DNA from: Dyadobacter psychrophilus
Lineage (GTDB): Bacteria; Bacteroidota; Bacteroidia; Cytophagales; Spirosomataceae
Direction: 5' to 3'
Length of the DNA: 64,000 nt
Assembly: GCF_900167945.1 (NCBI RefSeq)
Contig: NZ_FUZA01000004.1
Location: 186,001-250,000, forward strand
The notes under the pieces were generated by a model. It did no database searches. It was not told the DNA's origin and saw only the letters and a list, made by a program, of their open reading frames with translations. Positions 63,828-64,000 of this stretch are shown piece after piece. The translations under genes were made by a program, and so were the position numbers. How positions within the stretch are numbered: position 1 is the first letter of the stretch; each line of letters opens with the position of its first letter.

Positions 63828-63862
63828 GCACCAGCATTATCCTGAACCGCATCACCAACTCC

Positions 63863-64000
63863 ATGGAAAAAGAGCATAAGCATAAAAAAGTATTTGTACA
63901 GGGACCTATAAGCCCTGATTTCGTTGCAAAATCGATAGCGGGCCACCAGTCAAAAACTGAGATTGGTGCCCATGCAATTTTTTTGGGACAGATCCGTGCC
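63863..64000 (+). CDS. moaE: Molybdopterin synthase catalytic subunit (5' part only)
   Basis: The frame is open from the ATG at 63863 to the window end, giving 46 residues (MEKEHKHKKVFVQGPISPDF, then a segment ending GAHAIFLGQIRA). The last segment is the MoaE signature near the active site. The complete protein should be about 140-150 residues. It partners with MoaD to make molybdopterin. Most of the gene lies outside the window. Confidence 0.88.
   Translation, partial: MEKEHKHKKVFVQGPISPDFVAKSIAGHQSKTEIGAHAIFLGQIRA

Overview
The window looks like a chromosomal segment of an aerobic Bacteroidota bacterium of the Cytophagales, most like Dyadobacter or a close Spirosomataceae relative. The evidence is the SusC/SusD pair, TonB receptors with carboxypeptidase-like plug extensions, a FecI/FecR switch, DUF4249, DUF5686 and DUF5690 proteins, CRTAC1-like VCBS/ASPIC lipoproteins, a type IX secretion sorting domain, and start regions carrying the Bacteroidota -7 box TAnnTTTG. 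The genus is an inference from gene content. I saw no prophage, transposase, CRISPR array, rRNA or tRNA.

Layout. 1-4.0 kb: ECF sigma factor, FecR anti-sigma and a SusC receptor (cut by the window edge), all on the minus strand. 4.2-6.9 kb: aldo/keto reductase, a PEP mutase/isocitrate lyase family protein and an XRE-cupin regulator. 7.1-12.7 kb: a five-gene plus-strand operon that reads as a PhnW-free aminophosphonate catabolic unit. It holds a PhnX-like HAD hydrolase, an FAD aminophosphonate oxidase-like protein, an exported alkaline-phosphatase-superfamily hydrolase, a PbfA-like PLP lyase and a DUF5690 MFS carrier. It has its own promoter, a dyad operator candidate and a terminator. 12.7-20.3 kb: two small proteins, endonuclease V, a GH18 lipoprotein, a minimal Ku/polymerase-domain end-joining pair, a LytS/LytTR two-component pair split by a repeat island, and a secreted helical protein.

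20.3-33.8 kb: TonB receptor, two small unknown genes, a Bcr/CflA-type exporter, a UPF1-like helicase, a DUF5686 outer-membrane protein with an in-frame stop in its signal peptide, a deleted remnant of a DUF1016 nuclease, an NAD(P)-binding protein, and a large FAD/Fe-S 2-hydroxyacid dehydrogenase. 34-46.1 kb: SusC, SusD, a small lipoprotein and two tandem giant VCBS/ASPIC lipoproteins, apparently one transport locus. 46.1-52.5 kb (minus): a surface GH31 glucosidase, DUF4249 lipoprotein and TonB receptor operon.

52.6-64 kb: an unknown lipoprotein, a beta-barrel protein, an atypical SDR, purH, a long palindromic intergenic repeat, a membrane-anchored gluzincin-like protein, a sodium/solute symporter, cyclophilin, a lytic transglycosylase, and the start of a molybdenum cofactor operon (moeA, moaD, partial moaE).

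The best candidate for a little-described system is the 7.1-12.7 kb operon. Two entry enzymes (an oxidase and a PLP lyase) appear to converge on phosphonoacetaldehyde, and a PhnX-like enzyme then breaks the C-P bond. The exported hydrolase and the DUF5690 carrier would supply the substrate.
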